Positions 21,998 through 29,135 of a stretch of DNA of 39,588 nucleotides are shown piece after piece. The stretch comes from a virus, in IMG/VR virus record IMGVR_UViG_3300042479_001509, positions 1-39,588 of that record; one strand, given 5' to 3'. A program made the translations under genes and the position numbers. Below the pieces are notes generated by a model. The model made no database searches and was not told the origin of the DNA. It was given only the letters and a program-made list of their open reading frames with translations. Numbering within the stretch: position 1 is the stretch's first letter; every line of letters begins with the position of its first letter.

Positions 21998-22726
21998 TTA
22001 TTTTAATCTTGACATCTTAAAAATGTAATCGTCATCAATAAAATGTACGGTCTTTGGATTTTCAGGTATCTCATCAGTAAAATAATATAACGCCAAAGAA
22101 TATCTTGAGATGTTATCGGGTGTGTTCAAAGGAACAGGGTGCCCGTGAGGAGCATTTTCAATATCAAATATAACCGCTCTATTAAAAATTGGTGAAATCT
22201 TAACACACTCCCTTGAAAAGTCTTTTTCCCACAATTCTAAATCTCCCCCCCATTCTTTTTCCCAATTTTTATTTAAGTATATTAACAAATTGAGTTTTCT
22301 ACGATGATTGGTTTCAGGATGTCTATTATAATCAGTATGAATTGATAACTTACCACCTCTATTGATTTTATGAACACCACCACCCATTAAAATATCATCA
22401 CAATATAAATTTGAGTGACCTGTCAATTCTTTAAGAAAATTTAAAAATTCAGGCGTGTTTAAATAATCAATAACTAAAGAAGTGTGTGGTATTTGTTTTT
22501 TTAATTGTATTATATCAGTATCATGATTTGGTGTGTAGAATTTATTTACCTCATACTTTTCAACCCATTCTTGATTATTGTGATACCAATAATCGTGTTG
22601 TTTTAATTCCGAAAGAACTCTCTTCAAAAGATAATCAGGTAAAAAATTATCAATTACCGTATAGGGGAATGGGTGCGCATTTTGATACACACAACTTAAT
22701 TTTTTAGATAAACTATAATCAATCAT
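21998..22726 (-). CDS. 2-oxoglutarate/Fe(II)-dependent dioxygenase (prolyl-4-hydroxylase-like)
   Basis: 242 aa. IDNFLPDYLLKRVLSELKQH starts the fold. HTD at 130-132 (KLSIHTDYNRH) gives the first iron ligands, HRRKLNLLIYLN the following strand, WGGDLELW the typical P4H turn, HGHPVP (about 194-199) the distal His, and SRYSLALYYFT (207-217) the Arg that binds 2-oxoglutarate. Complete active site. Such phage enzymes hydroxylate proteins, nucleobases or sugars; the substrate is unknown. Confidence 0.9.
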   Translation of the reverse strand: MIDYSLSKKLSCVYQNAHPFPYTVIDNFLPDYLLKRVLSELKQHDYWYHNNQEWVEKYEVNKFYTPNHDTDIIQLKKQIPHTSLVIDYLNTPEFLNFLKELTGHSNLYCDDILMGGGVHKINRGGKLSIHTDYNRHPETNHRRKLNLLIYLNKNWEKEWGGDLELWEKDFSRECVKISPIFNRAVIFDIENAPHGHPVPLNTPDNISRYSLALYYFTDEIPENPKTVHFIDDDYIFKMSRLK

Positions 22727-22731
22727 ATTTT

Positions 22732-23037
22732 TTAAATTCTACAAGAACCGTCACAAGTTTGTCCAACACCATCAACATAACCTCTTCTTATATCAACGTG
22801 TGTGTTTTTGGTATAACTTGTTTTTCCACCACAAATAACACAACTATCATACTCATCGTCAGAACGTTCTTCAATACCAACGACATGTCCGTAATCGTCA
22901 ACAACTAACTTGACATGTTCATCAGAATTTTTTACAAGGTTATTAATCTCATTCCAATACTTTTCTCTAACGTATTTTCCGAGTTCCAAATCATTTGGTC
23001 TTTCCAAAATTTCACGGGTTGCGATTTTTATTTCCAT
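22732..23037 (-). CDS. Small zinc-binding hypothetical protein
   Basis: Start chosen at ATG 23035-23037 (MEIKIATREILERPNDLELG), 101 aa. A charged helical N-terminal half is followed by VVDDYGHVVGIEE and a C-terminal Cys cluster: SCVICGGK ... TCDGSC, a probable zinc site. No DNA-binding fold is certain. It lies 5 nt upstream of the dioxygenase gene on the same strand, so the two are probably co-transcribed. Confidence 0.7.
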   Translation of the reverse strand: MEIKIATREILERPNDLELGKYVREKYWNEINNLVKNSDEHVKLVVDDYGHVVGIEERSDDEYDSCVICGGKTSYTKNTHVDIRRGYVDGVGQTCDGSCRI

Positions 23038-23119
23038 TTTTATTTTAATAATACATACCAAATGTTGAAAAAAAATACTATCAATTCAATTTTACGGTAT
23101 TTATATTAAAAGTCATACT

Positions 23120-23896
23120 GTGACCAACGAGAAAATTTATCAATTAGTTTTAAAATACTCTTACTTGTTTGACCAAACGCCAAACATACTTGACCTTATT
23201 ACCGTACAAATTAATAAATTGTGGGATTGGGAGTATGGCGGAAGATTTAGGAGATTTACAAATGATGATGATTCCATATTTGCAATTATGTTATATCTAC
23301 ATAGAAAAGGATATTCCTATGACCAAATTATAAATAAAATTAAAAACAGTACCGCAATAGTTCTTGGTTACGACAACGAAGAACGTGTTTTAGAAACGTG
23401 TGGTGATTGTGAGGGAAGTGGTCGTGAAGAATGTACAATTTGTGGTGGTAGTGGAACAGTTGAATGTAATGATTGTGATGGAACAGGAGAAGTGTCGGGT
23501 GAGCCTTGCGACTCGTGTCAAGGCGGAGGTGAATTTGATTGTGACGAATGTGATGGAGACGGTTATATTGAATGTCGTGAATGTGAGGGTGGTGGTGATG
23601 TCGAAAACCCCGACAAAACTAAATTTACAACAGTTACTTATCTAACCTTTAATCCTGTGGTTGCCAATTATTTTAGAGAAAATTTAAATGGTAGCGTTCC
23701 CGAAATTTCAAACTCAACTTTTGATAAATTACATAAATTGGATGAAAGTGATTTTGAAGTTGAATTACAAAGTAATTATAAAAGGGTGTCCAATTATGTT
23801 ATTGAGGTAACTTCAGACCCTGAGGAATTAATTGAATTTATTTCGGACGCAAAAAACCAAATTGAAAATAACTACTTATGGACTTTAACGGTATAG
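23120..23896 (+). CDS. DnaJ-type zinc-finger protein with six CxxCxGxG repeats
   Basis: 258 aa; probable GTG start at 23120. The N-terminal ~90 residues are helical without a J domain. Residues about 93-160 hold CGDCEGSG, CTICGGSG, CNDCDGTG, CDSCQGGG, CDECDGDG and CRECEGGG: six cysteine-rich repeats where DnaJ has four. The C-terminal ~100 residues are strand-helix (FTTVTYLTFNPVVANYF). Without a J domain it cannot recruit DnaK in the usual way; it may bind zinc and act as a scaffold or chaperone for phage proteins. It overlaps the next gene by 19 nt. Confidence 0.85.
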   Translation: MTNEKIYQLVLKYSYLFDQTPNILDLITVQINKLWDWEYGGRFRRFTNDDDSIFAIMLYLHRKGYSYDQIINKIKNSTAIVLGYDNEERVLETCGDCEGSGREECTICGGSGTVECNDCDGTGEVSGEPCDSCQGGGEFDCDECDGDGYIECRECEGGGDVENPDKTKFTTVTYLTFNPVVANYFRENLNGSVPEISNSTFDKLHKLDESDFEVELQSNYKRVSNYVIEVTSDPEELIEFISDAKNQIENNYLWTLTV

Positions 23897-24417
23897 TAAA
23901 ATTTTTAAAATCCCGAGGTGGATACCCTAACCCAAATATGAATTTATATTTGGAGATGTTTGACATGACTCAATCAGAGTTTCTCATGTCCATGCACAAA
24001 TCTTTAGGTGAAGAAGGTACCAAAACATTATTAACTAAATCAATCAAAAAATTAACTAAAGATGGACCATTTAAAATTGAAATAGACAGTTTAGAGGTTG
24101 GGTCATACGTTGAGTTAGATTTTAAAAATTCATCTGTTTATGTTGAAGAAATTAATGATGAAAGATATGCCACAGTATTAATAGAAAATTGGGACATACC
24201 AAATTCAAGTATAATTTACTTACATATAAATGACGATGGTGAAGAAGAGATGAAATATTTTGACATTGATGGTTTATTAGATTTTTTATGGGATGAAAAC
24301 CCGTACGACTACTCCGACGCATTAAATGAATGGGTATCATTTATTGCAAAACAAATTAGTTCATATATGGGAACCCCAATAGGATTGGCTGATAGAGCAA
24401 ATAGAGCAAAAGAATAA
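23878..24417 (+). CDS. Hypothetical protein, 179 aa
   Basis: Starts MDFNGIVKFLKSRGGYPNPN inside the end of the zinc-finger gene. Helical N-terminus (YLEMFDMTQSEFLMSMHKSL), then a beta-rich acidic section (IEIDSLEVGSYVELDFKNSS, YATVLIENWDIPNSS) and a C-terminal helix. It is probably made together with the zinc-finger protein. No family recognised; a strong terminator follows. Confidence 0.72.
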   Translation: MDFNGIVKFLKSRGGYPNPNMNLYLEMFDMTQSEFLMSMHKSLGEEGTKTLLTKSIKKLTKDGPFKIEIDSLEVGSYVELDFKNSSVYVEEINDERYATVLIENWDIPNSSIIYLHINDDGEEEMKYFDIDGLLDFLWDENPYDYSDALNEWVSFIAKQISSYMGTPIGLADRANRAKE

Positions 24418-24448
24418 AAAAGGTCAGCCGAAACTGACCTTTTCTTTT
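24416..24448 (+). terminator. Rho-independent terminator
   Basis: AAAAGGTCAG pairs with CTGACCTTTT (10 bp, 6-nt loop), then CTTTT. It overlaps the stop of the 179-aa gene. The A/T flanks allow use in both directions. Confidence 0.85.
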
Positions 24449-24482
24449 GGGACTGACCGAATGACAGTCAATCACTCCACCA

Positions 24483-24499
24483 CCTGACATTATGTCAGG
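24483..24499. other. CCTGACATtATGTCAGG palindrome
   Basis: A perfect 8-bp inverted repeat around one T, 4 nt after the stop of the minus-strand 97-aa gene. It has no T-run; it may be a protein-binding site or a weak terminator. Confidence 0.4.
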
Positions 24500-24502
24500 A
24501 AA

Positions 24503-24796
24503 TTATTTGGTAACTAAAGCTTCCACCTTAGATTTCATATGTTCTGACAAACTAAGTTCACCAACTGTTGGTGTAACCAAGGAAGTCAAAACAATAGAAT
24601 CAACCAAATACTTGTAAGGAATGTGAACCAAGAAGTCGGTACCATTGAAGAAATCTAAATCTCCTTTGAGTTCCAAACAACCGTGAACCATCTTCAAAAA
24701 CAACTTAAACTGAACACCATCAACAAAGGTTTCATTCAAGAGGGTTCCGAACTTCTCGTTCTCAATCCGAATATTGTATGTAAAATTTATTTTCAT
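24503..24796 (-). CDS. Hypothetical protein, 97 aa
   Basis: MKINFTYNIRIENEKFGTLL begins a beta-rich protein (FVDGVQFKLFLKMVHGCLEL, FLVHIPYKYLVDSIVLTSLV) with a polar helical tail. No signal peptide or family. It has its own host-type promoter with the same +1 region as the 159-aa gene, so both may belong to the same early group. Confidence 0.75.
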   Translation of the reverse strand: MKINFTYNIRIENEKFGTLLNETFVDGVQFKLFLKMVHGCLELKGDLDFFNGTDFLVHIPYKYLVDSIVLTSLVTPTVGELSLSEHMKSKVEALVTK

Positions 24797-24814
24797 ATCT
24801 GTTGTTTAACACTA

Positions 24815-24846
24815 CAAATATAAAAAGAACTTTCCATATAAACAAA
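24815..24846 (-). promoter_or_regulatory. Bacteroidetes-type promoter (TTTG-N20-TATATTTG)
   Basis: TATATTTG (24815-24822) preceded by TTTG (24843-24846) with 20 nt between. It is followed by TAGTGTTAAA, as in the promoter at 21960. Confidence 0.7.
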
Positions 24847-24876
24847 AAAACCCGAAGATTTTTTTCTTCGGGTTTT
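24844..24876 (-). terminator. Strong Rho-independent terminator of the large noncoding RNA
   Basis: AAAACCCGAAGA pairs with TCTTCGGGTTTT (12 bp, 6-nt loop) and is followed by seven T on the minus strand. It closes the ~950-nt region without an ORF. Confidence 0.92.
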
Positions 24877-25798
24877 GGCACTTAGGTTGAGAATACACCT
24901 TTGATTGAGAATCTTTAGGAACATTATTGTTTCTTTCCGTTTCCACTATCTTTTGAATAGTAATTCTCAGTGACGGTTCCTTAGGGGTACCACTCCTTGA
25001 GTTGTAGCTTACTCTCTTTTTACTTATTACTCTCCGAGGTTGCCACCCCAGTGAATCCTTGCGGGATTAGAGAACGTTCTCAAGAATCGTGTGGGTCTTG
25101 GAAACCCACAACGGCAATGAACATCTCATTACTATGTAGTCACCTTTCACCTACAACTGACGGACACTTTTCCTTTGTCTTTTAGTATTTGCATACCTAT
25201 AAAATGCAAAGTTTGTTGTTTGTGGATGGATGAAAGTAGTGGTCCGCCGACCAGCCAAGCCATCTTTTGAACGACTCGATACTATACTACTCTCTGAGAT
25301 ATCCCTACCTCAACACTTCAAGACTACTTCGTGACTTATGTCTTGGTAGACAATGGTCAAGGATGATTTCGGCACCACCCGTTTGTCATCATACCTTTCG
25401 GTTTTAAGTATCCTTTGATATTGAATCCCGCAGTTATAAGGTTGGATTACCCTATTTCCCACAACAATTCTACGAGTTATTCTTATTGTTCTTCCGAACT
25501 CAACCCAACGACCCACATCGCTGAGTCATATTTCCATTTCATCTACAGTGTCACCCTCGATTACTTAGGACTTATGATATCCCGCTTGCCTACTCGAGTT
25601 AATAAAACCGAAGTTTTAAAAACCGCAATCTCTTTTAAACTTGAGAGACCACTTTATCCCACTTTCGTGGTTTATTTATCGACCATAGGCGGCCGATTAT
25701 CTTTTCTCAGTATTTTCTCAAAATCAACCCAAGGGTCTCATCATCAACATACTGATGGAATAATCAATAATTTAAAGAACGTTTCAGTTTCCTGATTT
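24848..25798 (-). ncRNA. Large structured noncoding RNA (~0.95 kb; GOLLD/ROOL-class candidate)
   Basis: A region with no credible gene, bounded by a near-perfect host promoter (25805-25834) and a strong terminator (24844-24876) on the minus strand. Many hairpins can be read in the transcript: CCAC-GAAA-GTGG (25659-25670), GTTC-GGAA-GAAC (25488-25499) and ACC-GAAA-GGT (25393-25402), all with GNRA loops; GGTC-ggcg-GACC (25241-25252); a 6-bp GTGGGT/ACCCAC stem (25091-25109); a 7-bp TTTGCAT/ATGCAAA stem (25188-25210); CAAGAC/GTCTTG (25319-25345). Size, phage context and an adjacent tRNA match GOLLD- and ROOL-type giant RNAs, but I could not align it to either, so class membership is inference. 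Confidence 0.7.
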
Positions 25799-25804
25799 GT
25801 TATA

Positions 25805-25834
25805 CAAAGATACAACAGTTTTTCATTCTGTCAA
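25805..25834 (-). promoter_or_regulatory. Bacteroidetes-type promoter of the large noncoding RNA
   Basis: TATCTTTG (25805-25812) with TTG exactly 19 nt upstream (25832-25834). The predicted start is about 25798. The -7 region and following bases are identical over 21 nt to the promoter at 21379. Confidence 0.85.
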
Positions 25835-25854
25835 GCACCTTCGTGTTTTTTTTG

Positions 25855-25927
25855 TAGCGGGAGAGGGAATCGAACCCCCGACCTCAAGGTTATGAGCCTT
25901 GCGAGCTACCGCTGCTACTATCCCGCG
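25855..25927 (-). tRNA. tRNA-Met (CAT), initiator-like
   Basis: 73 nt on the minus strand, starting CGCGGGA and ending TCCCGCTA. The anticodon loop is CTCATAA (anticodon CAT) on a stem CAAGG/CCTTG; the T arm is GGGGG-TTCGATT-CCCTC. Position 1 C faces position 72 T, an unpaired end like the C1-A72 mismatch that marks initiator tRNAs, and the body resembles Bacteroidetes initiator tRNA. The anticodon stem has AGG/CCT instead of the usual GGG/CCC, and the D stem needs a one-base bulge. CCA is not encoded. Confidence 0.9.
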
Positions 25928-25950
25928 ATTTATTTTTAAGAACGTTCCCC

Positions 25951-26038
25951 GAAAAAAAGTCCCACAACTTATTGTATTCTCTCGAACACTCGTTGTAGGA
26001 CTGTGAATTGAGGATTTAACTCCTCTTCTTCCGAGTGT
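25951..26038 (-). ncRNA. ~90-nt RNA with possible pseudoknot, upstream of tRNA
   Basis: Downstream of a host-type promoter, the transcript has ACACTCG (26032-26038), a GAGGA/TCCTC hairpin, AGTCCTACAAC (25992-26002), CGAGTGT (25986-25992) and GTTGTGGGACT (25958-25968) followed by seven T. ACACTCG can pair with CGAGTGT and the 11-base arm with GTTGTGGGACT, giving an interleaved a-b-a'-b' order, i.e. a pseudoknot or two alternative folds, the second being a terminator. It may be an independent RNA or a switchable leader for the tRNA. Confidence 0.5.
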
Positions 26039-26042
26039 CTCA

Positions 26043-26074
26043 CAAAGATAAAACAATTTTTTCAAATTGTCAAA
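26043..26074 (-). promoter_or_regulatory. Bacteroidetes-type promoter (TTTG-N20-TATCTTTG)
   Basis: TATCTTTG (26043-26050) with TTTG (26071-26074) 20 nt upstream on the minus strand. It would drive the ~90-nt RNA and possibly the tRNA. Confidence 0.75.
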
Positions 26075-26152
26075 AGGGCTAAGTGAAACTTTTTTGTGGG
26101 GTGTTTCTACCTTTCGGTGGAGATTATAAATATAGACATACTATTGAAAAGT

Positions 26153-26581
26153 TCAATCTTTTTCAAAAATATTTTGTAAAATTGTTTTCAAATATACTCC
26201 TGTATCCATATTATTGACTTTATCCAAACCAAAATACCCACATTCAGTGTGTTCATGTCCATCTTGAGCGGTTTCAAGGTTAGGGTACATATACTCATGG
26301 GTATTCAACAAATAAACATACATCATACCTTTTATACTACCGTCAGTCTTTTTCTTTTTTGGTAGTATACCCACAAAATCTAAATCGTAGTTATCTATGT
26401 TAATATCGGTCTCTTCGTAAAACTCTCTGTACGCAGCTTCTTTAGTTGATTCATCTTTTTCAACGTGTCCTGAAGGAATAGACCACATATTAGGGTAAGA
26501 TGACTTACCGTTTCTTTTACACAATAAGCATTCACCGTTAACTTTAACGACCACACCACTCAACCTTTTATACTTTTCCAT
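26153..26581 (-). CDS. Nudix hydrolase
   Basis: 142 aa. The Nudix box GHVEKDESTKEAAYREFYEE (38-57) continues TDI and has all catalytic Glu (REFYEE). N-terminal SGVVVKVNGECLLCKRNGKS and MWSIPSGHVE are typical; the C-terminal part is YFGLDKVNNMDTGVYLKTIL. Family members hydrolyse nucleoside diphosphates linked to another moiety; substrate unknown, candidates being oxidised dNTPs, ADP-ribose or capped RNA. Divergent from the DUF192 gene with a TATTTATAAATAA box between them. Confidence 0.92.
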   Translation of the reverse strand: MEKYKRLSGVVVKVNGECLLCKRNGKSSYPNMWSIPSGHVEKDESTKEAAYREFYEETDINIDNYDLDFVGILPKKKKTDGSIKGMMYVYLLNTHEYMYPNLETAQDGHEHTECGYFGLDKVNNMDTGVYLKTILQNIFEKD

Positions 26582-26593
26582 ATTTATAAATAA
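26581..26593. promoter_or_regulatory. TATTTATAAATAA box between divergent genes
   Basis: A near-symmetrical TATTTATAAATA lies 2 nt before the plus-strand ATG and overlaps the minus-strand ATG, so it could serve both. It is the most complete example of the start-proximal box. Confidence 0.45.
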
Positions 26594-26595
26594 TC

Positions 26596-26946
26596 ATGAA
26601 AGTTAAAATAGGCGATAACACCTTTACTGTAAAGGTTATGGACGATTACCGTAAACGTGCTGAAGGTATGATGAACAAAACTTTTAACGAATATTTTAAC
26701 GGTATGTTGTTTCTGATGACCGACCACACCAATTGTTTTTGGATGAAAAATTGTATAATACCTTTAGATATTATCTACATTGACAACCAAATCATATCAA
26801 AGGTTCACCACAATTGCCCACCATGTGTTGATGAAGACTGTGAGAACTACTGTGGTAGAGGTTATCTTATATTAGAAGTTGAAGGGGGTACTTGTAAGAA
26901 TCTTGGTATCAAAAAAGGGGACTCTGTTAAGTTTCTTATTAATTAA
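26596..26946 (+). CDS. DUF192 family protein
   Basis: 116 aa, matching the family layout: MVM-type start followed by RAEGMMNKTFNEYFNGMLFL, then NCFWMKNCIIPLDIIYID (about 49-66), the hallmark FWMKNT/PLDIIFID block, and YLILEVEGGTCKNLGIKKGD near the end. DUF192 proteins are small beta-barrels of unclear role, some exported; no signal peptide is seen here. Extra Cys (CPPCVDEDCENYC, about 75-87) is unusual and may bind metal. Convergent with the DHH gene, overlapping by 4 nt. Confidence 0.9.
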   Translation: MKVKIGDNTFTVKVMDDYRKRAEGMMNKTFNEYFNGMLFLMTDHTNCFWMKNCIIPLDIIYIDNQIISKVHHNCPPCVDEDCENYCGRGYLILEVEGGTCKNLGIKKGDSVKFLIN

Positions 26947-28355
26947 CCTTCCTTTTTACTTTCCTGAATTTTTTCCTTTAAGACTTTAAAGAACTCTTGT
27001 CCAATCATCTTGACAAATTTGATGTACGGTGCATCATCTCTTTCAGGGTCATATCTATATGGTCCTGATGGTGGTCTTTTGGCCCTACCCAAATAATTAA
27101 GTCCTGAAATGTTGGTAATACATTTGTGTCCACCTGAATTGGCTTGAATCAAATCCCAAGCATTTACACCAATCTTATCCAACAATTCCATTTCAGGTTC
27201 ACTTAACTCTGAGAATGGTTTGTCAATGATTGTTTTTAAATTATCTAATATTTGTTCTCCATTATCCATCATCATAATATTACCACCATAAATGGCGTCA
27301 AAATCTTTGAATGTGAATCCAACCGATTCCGCACCCATACCTGATTCTGCAATATACTTGATTGTTGATAATGGAATTGTTCTATCTTGAAGTTGTGCTT
27401 TCCACTTATTCAAAACCTCGTCTTTAACTTCTCCAAGATTTACACCTTTGAGCTCTCTATCTTTTTTAAATGGATTACAAGACGCTTGTACCAAACCTAA
27501 AGGCCACATGATAATTAAAAAGTCCGCATCAGGATTGTTTCTAAAAGGCGTATATCTATCGTAAGAACCAGTACCTTTCAAAGTTCCCATACCATACTGA
27601 AGAATGATTCCATCTTCAACTTTCACATTTCGGTGATTCGCCATTGAGTCCATATAATCTTTGGCATTTCTTTGGAGTCTTTCAGGAGTCTCACGAGTGT
27701 TTTCACTCATCCAAGTTTTAATATTATTAAGGATTGAATAAAGTGACGGCTCAGAGTCCATCACCAAACTCTCTAAGAAACCTTTTTTGTTTTTAAACGC
27801 CAAGAGTAATTTGTTAGTTACTAAACCTAATAACATTTTATTTTTTGCCAGACCTTTCTCTTTATCTAATCTAAAAAGAAAATTAACAACTTCTTTTGTT
27901 GTTAAATCATGTTTTGCAAAGTCAGCCGAGTCAACTGTAGAAATCAAAAGAATGTCTGAACTTGGGAACAATTCTTTTGGTGAGATAATCTGAGAAATTG
28001 TTTCAACATTTGAACGAGCTTGTCTGAATGATTTTGAAGCATCCTTTTCAGCACCAACTTGAGTATCGTGGTGGTCTGTGTGAATGACAAACATCGGTTT
28101 ACCGTGAGCAAAGTCTACTAACACAGGCATCACATCACCACTAGCATCAGGTTTCTTTACCGCAAACTCTTTCTCACCATATTGGATAACCTCAGAATCC
28201 ACAACATCAATACCATTGTCTTCAAGGTATTTCTTCATCGCAATTGCTGTGGTAACACCATCTAAATCTTGGTGAAAATATATTTTAGCCTTTGGGTATC
28301 TTTTCGCCAAAGCTTTAATATCACGTAAACCTGATTCTTTGATAATCTTTTTCAT
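26943..28355 (-). CDS. DHH/DHHA1-family phosphoesterase with N-terminal tag
   Basis: Start at ATG 28353-28355 in the TAATG overlap with the upstream gene (470 aa); the TTG three codons earlier is less likely. Begins MKKIIKESGLRDIKALAKRY (I-K-E). IYFHQDLDGVTTAIAMKKYL (25-44) is the D-x-D metal site, and VIHTDHHDTQ (91-100) is the DHH motif. NSGGHKCITNISGLNYLG (about 417-434) is the DHHA1-type substrate motif. Relatives include RecJ, NrnA and cyclic-di-AMP phosphodiesterases. A nuclease of short oligonucleotides or a signal-nucleotide phosphodiesterase is plausible. The tag suggests it enters the virion. Confidence 0.88.
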   Translation of the reverse strand: MKKIIKESGLRDIKALAKRYPKAKIYFHQDLDGVTTAIAMKKYLEDNGIDVVDSEVIQYGEKEFAVKKPDASGDVMPVLVDFAHGKPMFVIHTDHHDTQVGAEKDASKSFRQARSNVETISQIISPKELFPSSDILLISTVDSADFAKHDLTTKEVVNFLFRLDKEKGLAKNKMLLGLVTNKLLLAFKNKKGFLESLVMDSEPSLYSILNNIKTWMSENTRETPERLQRNAKDYMDSMANHRNVKVEDGIILQYGMGTLKGTGSYDRYTPFRNNPDADFLIIMWPLGLVQASCNPFKKDRELKGVNLGEVKDEVLNKWKAQLQDRTIPLSTIKYIAESGMGAESVGFTFKDFDAIYGGNIMMMDNGEQILDNLKTIIDKPFSELSEPEMELLDKIGVNAWDLIQANSGGHKCITNISGLNYLGRAKRPPSGPYRYDPERDDAPYIKFVKMIGQEFFKVLKEKIQESKKEG

Positions 28356-28762
28356 TAGTCCCAACCAAAGTAATGTACAATTTTATCAAATAAATCGCCA
28401 TAATCAGAAACACATTGTTTAAATATTAATTTATCCTTATCAGGCATCGCATCCATGGTATCTTCTCCCCAAACACCATCAACAGGATAAACATTAATCA
28501 TTGATTGGTATTTGGCAACTGCCTGAGCACTTTTTGATTTTGGATAGTTACCGATTGAACCGTCAATTTTTAATGGTTGACCGGCATCATCTTTAACACC
28601 TTTTTTATTTAAGAAACATTGGATTGCACTATTGTAGTTGTATCTGTCAATAGTAGTCATACCACTATTCAAATCTTCTTTTAAATACTGTCTTGAAGTC
28701 GCACCAATGTGCATTCCAAGAATTCTATTTTTTTCTTCTTCAGTTATTACAAACTTTTTCAT
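28355..28762 (-). CDS. Peptidoglycan-binding-like protein with ITEEE tag
   Basis: 135 aa. MKKFVITEEEKNRILGMHIG is the tag region. Residues about 45-110, AIQCFLNKKGVKDDAGQPLK ... GSIGNYPKSKSAQAVAKYQS ... VDGVWGEDTMDAM, follow the PG_binding_1 three-helix repeat, with the VDGxWGxxT signature. It could hold a virion enzyme on the cell wall. It overlaps the DHH gene (TAATG) and lies 1 nt after the Dps-like gene. Confidence 0.85.
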   Translation of the reverse strand: MKKFVITEEEKNRILGMHIGATSRQYLKEDLNSGMTTIDRYNYNSAIQCFLNKKGVKDDAGQPLKIDGSIGNYPKSKSAQAVAKYQSMINVYPVDGVWGEDTMDAMPDKDKLIFKQCVSDYGDLFDKIVHYFGWD

Positions 28763-28763
28763 A

Positions 28764-29135
28764 TTAATATTTGAGAGTTAATAAATATTTTAATTTGTTA
28801 ATTGATAACAACATTTCATCTCTAATATTCAATAAATCAGTATCCACTTTTGAATCTAAACCTTCAGTCATAGATAATAAAAATTCACAGATACCATCAA
28901 TGAAATTTTGCATTGATAGTTTATCAATGTCTTGAAACATGATAGAAAATTCTTCAGGGAATTTTGGTCTTCCGTACTTTCCCATCATACCTTCAACGAA
29001 GTCGTCAATTAAATCACCTAATCTATCATATACCTTACCATATGCTTTATGTTTAGCGTCAAACGTAGTTTGCCAATGTAAAAATCTAAATTGATTTTGA
29101 ACTTGGACTAATTTTAAAATATATTCTTCTTTCAT
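28764..29135 (-). CDS. Dps/ferritin-like phage protein (DUF5856-like)
   Basis: 123 aa, nearly all helical. QNQFRFLHWQTTFDAKHKAY (about 12-31) matches the first helices of Dps-like proteins in large phages (FLHWQT, H-K-A). DRLGDLIDDFVEGMMGKYGR (about 37-56) is helix 2, followed by FIDGICEFLLSMTEGLDSKV and a C-terminal helix. Dps proteins bind DNA or iron; phage versions may coat DNA or protect it. Start at 29133-29135 overlaps the upstream stop by one base. Confidence 0.82.
   Translation of the reverse strand: MKEEYILKLVQVQNQFRFLHWQTTFDAKHKAYGKVYDRLGDLIDDFVEGMMGKYGRPKFPEEFSIMFQDIDKLSMQNFIDGICEFLLSMTEGLDSKVDTDLLNIRDEMLLSINKLKYLLTLKY

Noticed and set aside
25310-25795. Open frames of 68 and 126 codons inside the noncoding island
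   Set aside because: They lie on opposite strands, have odd composition and no start signals, and the region is better explained by hairpins between a promoter and a terminator.
25823-26065. 80-codon minus-strand frame over the tRNA
   Set aside because: It runs through the tRNA and the ~90-nt RNA; there is no independent support.
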